A DNA stretch of 8,035 nt, taken from the NCBI GenBank assembly GCA_041687755.1, contig JBDNJM010000069.1, forward strand, positions 1 to 8,035. The letters run 5' to 3'. Within the stretch, counting starts at the first letter, position 1. Every line of letters starts with the position of its first letter. The position numbers and the translations under genes are program-made. The notes beneath the pieces were generated by a model, which ran no database searches, had not been told where the DNA came from, and saw only the letters and a list, made by a program, of their open reading frames with translations. Source of the DNA: JBDNJM01 sp041687755 (lineage in GTDB: Bacteria; Planctomycetota; UBA1135; GCA-002686595). Shown here in pieces: positions 5,401 through 8,035 of the stretch.

Positions 5401-7920
5401 ATGCAGGGCACGCGTCTCGGTCACTACGAATTGGTATCGCGGCTGGGTGCCGGCGGGATGGGCGAGGTCTGGCTCGCGCGGGACGCGAAGCTGGAGCGCG
5501 AGGTGGCGCTCAAGTTCCTGCACGCGGGGCTGGGGTTGGACGAGGAGGCGGAGGAGCGGCTGCTGCGCGAGGCGCGGGCGGCTTCGGCGCTCGATCACCC
5601 CGGGATCCTGACGATCCACGCGATCGAGCGGATCGACGGGCGCACCTTCGTGGTCATGGAGCGGCTCGTGGGCGCGACGATCGTCGAGGCGTCGGCGGGG
5701 ATCGGGCACGATCGTGCGGCGGCGCGGATCGAGCAGGCGGCGGATGCGTTGGCGGCGGCGCACGCGCGGGGGATCGTGCATCGGGATATCAAGCCTTCGA
5801 ACCTGTTCGTGGACGAGCGCGGGCGCGTGGTCGTGATGGACTTTGGGCTGGCGCGCGTGAACGACGCTTCGCAGTTGACGCAGTCGGGGACGACCTTGGG
5901 GACGTTGGGGTATGCGGCGCCGGAGCAGTTGCGGGGGGGAGATGTGGACGTGCGGGCCGATGTCTTCGGGTTGGGGGCGGTGCTGTACGAACTGTTGAGC
6001 GGCAAGGCGCCGTTCGACTTGGGGCAGGGCGTGGCGGCGGTGATTCACGCGGTGCTGGAGAACGAGCCGGAGCCGGTAGCGGGGTTGTCGGGGGCGTTGG
6101 GCGCGGTCCTGCGCAAGGCTCTCTCGAAGCAGCCTGAGGCGCGCTACGCGGATGCCGCGGAGCTGCGGGATGCGCTGCGGGCCGCGCGCGCCGACTTCGC
6201 GCCCGGGGTGGCGCGGGCCGACGCTGGGTGGGGTGCCGGGGTGTGGCTCGGGTTGGCGGCGCTGCTGGTTGCGCTGGCTGGCCTGGGGGCCTGGATGGCG
6301 GGGCGGGGCGACGAGCCGGAGAGTCCTGCGGAGGGCTCGGCGGGCGACGGGGTCTCGGCGTGGCGGCAGCGCAGCGTCGGTTTGTTCTCCGATCGCGTCG
6401 GCGACCCTGCGCTCTCGCCAGACGGGGCGACCCTGGCCTACGTGACCGATGCCGATGGGGTGCCGCAGGTGCACTTAGCGAACCTCGCGGATCCGGCGCC
6501 GCGGTTGCTGACCGAGCTAGAGGGTGGCGCGCGGCGGCCGGTGTGGGCGCCGGACGGGGAGAGCCTGTTGGTGCACGGGCGGCCGGATCCTGAGCGCGGC
6601 AACGAGGCTTCGGTGTACCTCGTGCCGGTGCTGGGCGGCGAGCCGCGGGTGCTGCTCGAGCGGGTCAAGAACGCCTCGTTCGGGAACGGTGGGCGCACGG
6701 TGGTCTTTGAGCGCAATGGCGCGGTGCAAATGCTGGTGATCGAGACGCGCGAGGAGACTCGCGTCGGGGAGACGGCGGGGGGCGTGTTGCGGTTGTTCGA
6801 TCTGCATCCCGCGCTCTCGCCGGATGGCTTGGCTGTGGCCTACGTGCGCAGCGAGCTGGGGCCTCTCGGACGCATCGATCTGGTGGACTTGGCGACGGGT
6901 ACGCAGCGGACGCTCACGGAGCAGCGTGGGCGCTACGCGGACCTGAGTTTTTCGGGCGACGGGTCGCGGCTCGTGTTCTCGAGCGACATGGGCGGAGCGT
7001 TGAACCTGTGGACCCTGGAGCTGGAGAGCGGCGAGCTGGAGCAGCTGACTTCGGGCGCGGGCGACGATCTGCGGCCATCCTGGGTCGGCGATCGCATCGC
7101 CTACCAGAACCGGCGCGACGACTACGAGCTGGCGCTGCTCGATCCGGACAGCGGCGAGGCTGAAGTTCTGCACCGCTCGCGTGGGACGCTGTTCTCCGCT
7201 CGCTTCGATGCGGCAGGCGAGCGGGTGCTGTTCGGCGCGGACTCCGGCGGCGCAGCGGACGTGTTCGTGCTGGAGCTGGAGACGGGCGCGCTTCGGCGGG
7301 TGACGCGCGGCAACGGCGAGCTGCGGATCTTCCCGCGCTGGCTGGGCGAGAGTGATGTCGTGTACTACCGCGATTCGATGGCGGGTTCGGACCTGGTGCG
7401 GGCTGACCTGGCAACCGGTGCGGAGCAGGTTCTGGCGGCTGGGTGGTCGATGCAGAGCCATCCGATGGCGGAGCCGAACCGGGTGGGCGACCGGTTGGCG
7501 GTGTTTCGCATCCAGCCGCCGGCGAGCCTGCTGTATGAGGTCGGGCAGGAGCTGGTCGCGGTGGAGGAGGTGCCGGGCTACGGCGTGCGCTGGAGTCCGG
7601 ACGGGACGCGCATCGTCATGGAGTCGTTCACAGGAGGGATCGACCTGGTCGTTCCGGGTGGGGAGACGGTGAAGCTAACGCGGGAAGGTTTGCGCCCGTT
7701 CTTCTCGAGCGATGGGGAGCGGGTGTTGTTCGTGCGCGGTGGGGACACTTCGGACTTCGAGCTGGTGTCGTGCGATCTGCAGGGGGGCGATGGGCGGACG
7801 GTGGTGGCGCTCGAGGGCGTGCTGCCGGAGACGTTGGATATGGACGTCGATTCAGCGGGGCGGATTGCGTACGTGCGGTACGTGCCACGCACGTCGGAGA
7901 TCTGGTTGCTCGAGCGCTGA
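5401..7920 (+). CDS. Transmembrane Ser/Thr protein kinase with PD40/TolB-like propeller
   Basis: An 839-aa membrane kinase. The cytoplasmic Hanks-type domain (about 9-262) is complete: glycine loop GAGGMGEVW (16-24), Lys38 in ALK, helix-C Glu57, HRDIKPSN (127-134), DFG (147-149), APE (173-175), Asp187 and Arg248. Thr160, Thr164 and Thr165 lie in the activation loop of this RD kinase. One hydrophobic segment (about 278-299) spans the membrane. The remaining roughly 535 residues are repeated beta-propeller blades with PD40/TolB-type signatures, for example LSPDG (338-342), WAPDG, a second LSPDG, FSGDG, WSPDG (731-735) and FSSDG (768-772). The propeller probably lies outside the membrane and senses a ligand or binds a partner. 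The frame is open upstream to 5038, but ATG 5401 gives the usual M-x-G-RL--YE kinase N-terminus; GTG 5371 is an alternative. Such kinases are common in Acidobacteriota, Myxococcota and Planctomycetota. The substrate is unknown; the gene product encoded upstream is a candidate. Confidence 0.95.
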   Translation: MQGTRLGHYELVSRLGAGGMGEVWLARDAKLEREVALKFLHAGLGLDEEAEERLLREARAASALDHPGILTIHAIERIDGRTFVVMERLVGATIVEASAGIGHDRAAARIEQAADALAAAHARGIVHRDIKPSNLFVDERGRVVVMDFGLARVNDASQLTQSGTTLGTLGYAAPEQLRGGDVDVRADVFGLGAVLYELLSGKAPFDLGQGVAAVIHAVLENEPEPVAGLSGALGAVLRKALSKQPEARYADAAELRDALRAARADFAPGVARADAGWGAGVWLGLAALLVALAGLGAWMAGRGDEPESPAEGSAGDGVSAWRQRSVGLFSDRVGDPALSPDGATLAYVTDADGVPQVHLANLADPAPRLLTELEGGARRPVWAPDGESLLVHGRPDPERGNEASVYLVPVLGGEPRVLLERVKNASFGNGGRTVVFERNGAVQMLVIETREETRVGETAGGVLRLFDLHPALSPDGLAVAYVRSELGPLGRIDLVDLATGTQRTLTEQRGRYADLSFSGDGSRLVFSSDMGGALNLWTLELESGELEQLTSGAGDDLRPSWVGDRIAYQNRRDDYELALLDPDSGEAEVLHRSRGTLFSARFDAAGERVLFGADSGGAADVFVLELETGALRRVTRGNGELRIFPRWLGESDVVYYRDSMAGSDLVRADLATGAEQVLAAGWSMQSHPMAEPNRVGDRLAVFRIQPPASLLYEVGQELVAVEEVPGYGVRWSPDGTRIVMESFTGGIDLVVPGGETVKLTREGLRPFFSSDGERVLFVRGGDTSDFELVSCDLQGGDGRTVVALEGVLPETLDMDVDSAGRIAYVRYVPRTSEIWLLER

Positions 7921-7963
7921 GGGCGGGCGGAGCGCTCGGTGTCTGGCCGGGGGGAACGATACG

Positions 7964-7974
7964 GTGCCAGGCAC
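7964..7974. repeat. Short perfect palindrome GTGCCAGGCAC
   Basis: An 11-bp perfect dyad centred on A7969, 43 bp after the kinase stop codon and 2 bp before the large hairpin. A small stem next to a large one resembles the organisation of REP/IS200-IS605-type end structures, but one copy cannot establish this. Confidence 0.5.
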
Positions 7975-7976
7975 GT

Positions 7977-8035
7977 TTTCACCGGCTTGGGAGCCATCAG
8001 CCGCAAAGCGGCTGATGGCTCCCAAGCCGGTGAAA
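7977..8035. repeat. Perfect 28-bp-arm inverted repeat (hairpin) at window end
   Basis: The left arm (7977-8004) and right arm (8008-8035) are exact reverse complements around an AAA loop (8005-8007). Arms start TTTCACCGGC and run to CAGCCGC. The right arm ends at the last base of the window, so the palindrome may extend further; T7976 and the sequence to its left could also have partners outside. It lies 56 bp after the kinase stop and could help end its transcript, but no T-run is visible and 28 perfect pairs exceed a normal terminator. Alternatives are a REP/MITE-like mobile palindrome, or a fold-back assembly artefact if this is a contig end. Confidence 0.9.

Noticed and set aside
5095..6474. 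459-aa open frame on the minus strand opposite the kinase domain
   Set aside because: Arg/Pro/His-rich shadow of the kinase gene, whose motifs are unmistakable on the plus strand.
6517..7461. 314-aa open frame on the minus strand opposite the propeller
   Set aside because: Compositional shadow; the plus-strand frame shows repeated SPDG blade motifs.

Overview
The window is high-GC bacterial DNA. A Hanks-type Ser/Thr kinase fused to an extracytoplasmic beta-propeller, together with a large non-enzymatic-looking helical protein, suggests a large-genome environmental lineage such as Myxococcota, Acidobacteriota or Planctomycetota. This is an inference from gene content; the sequence contains no taxonomic marker.

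Left part (1-2645): an insertion sequence of apparent ISL3 type enters from the left edge (minus strand, about 1-281). Its transposase start codon is at 125. The outer end of the element lies inside the 3' part of a DUF1330-like gene (263-508, minus), which now ends on a stop codon supplied by the IS. Upstream of this remnant on the same strand are a classical short-chain dehydrogenase (641-1414) and a TetR-family regulator (1503-2084). Two related 24-bp imperfect palindromes, one just before the dehydrogenase start and one just before the tetR start, look like the regulator's operators. The model is a self-regulating tetR-SDR unit, formerly followed by the DUF1330 gene. The stretch 2151-2645 shows no convincing gene.

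Middle (2646-3946): a second, unrelated TetR-family gene (minus) is divergent from an AhpD/carboxymuconolactone-decarboxylase-like gene (plus) carrying an intact ExxCxxCxxxH motif. The 200-bp gap between their starts probably holds both promoters. This is a typical regulator-target pair, probably for redox or electrophile stress.

Right part (4164-7920, plus): a 397-aa His-rich protein of unknown function is followed 43 bp later by an 839-aa transmembrane Ser/Thr kinase with a TolB/PD40-type propeller. They are probably co-transcribed. These two genes use G-ending codons heavily, whereas the CMD-like gene uses C-ending codons. After the kinase comes a small perfect palindrome and then a 28-bp-arm perfect hairpin that runs to the last base of the window.

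No CRISPR array, tRNA, rRNA or clear new defence or biosynthetic system was seen. The most informative signals are the operator pair, the IS-truncated gene, the terminal hairpin and the uncharacterised His-rich protein paired with the kinase.
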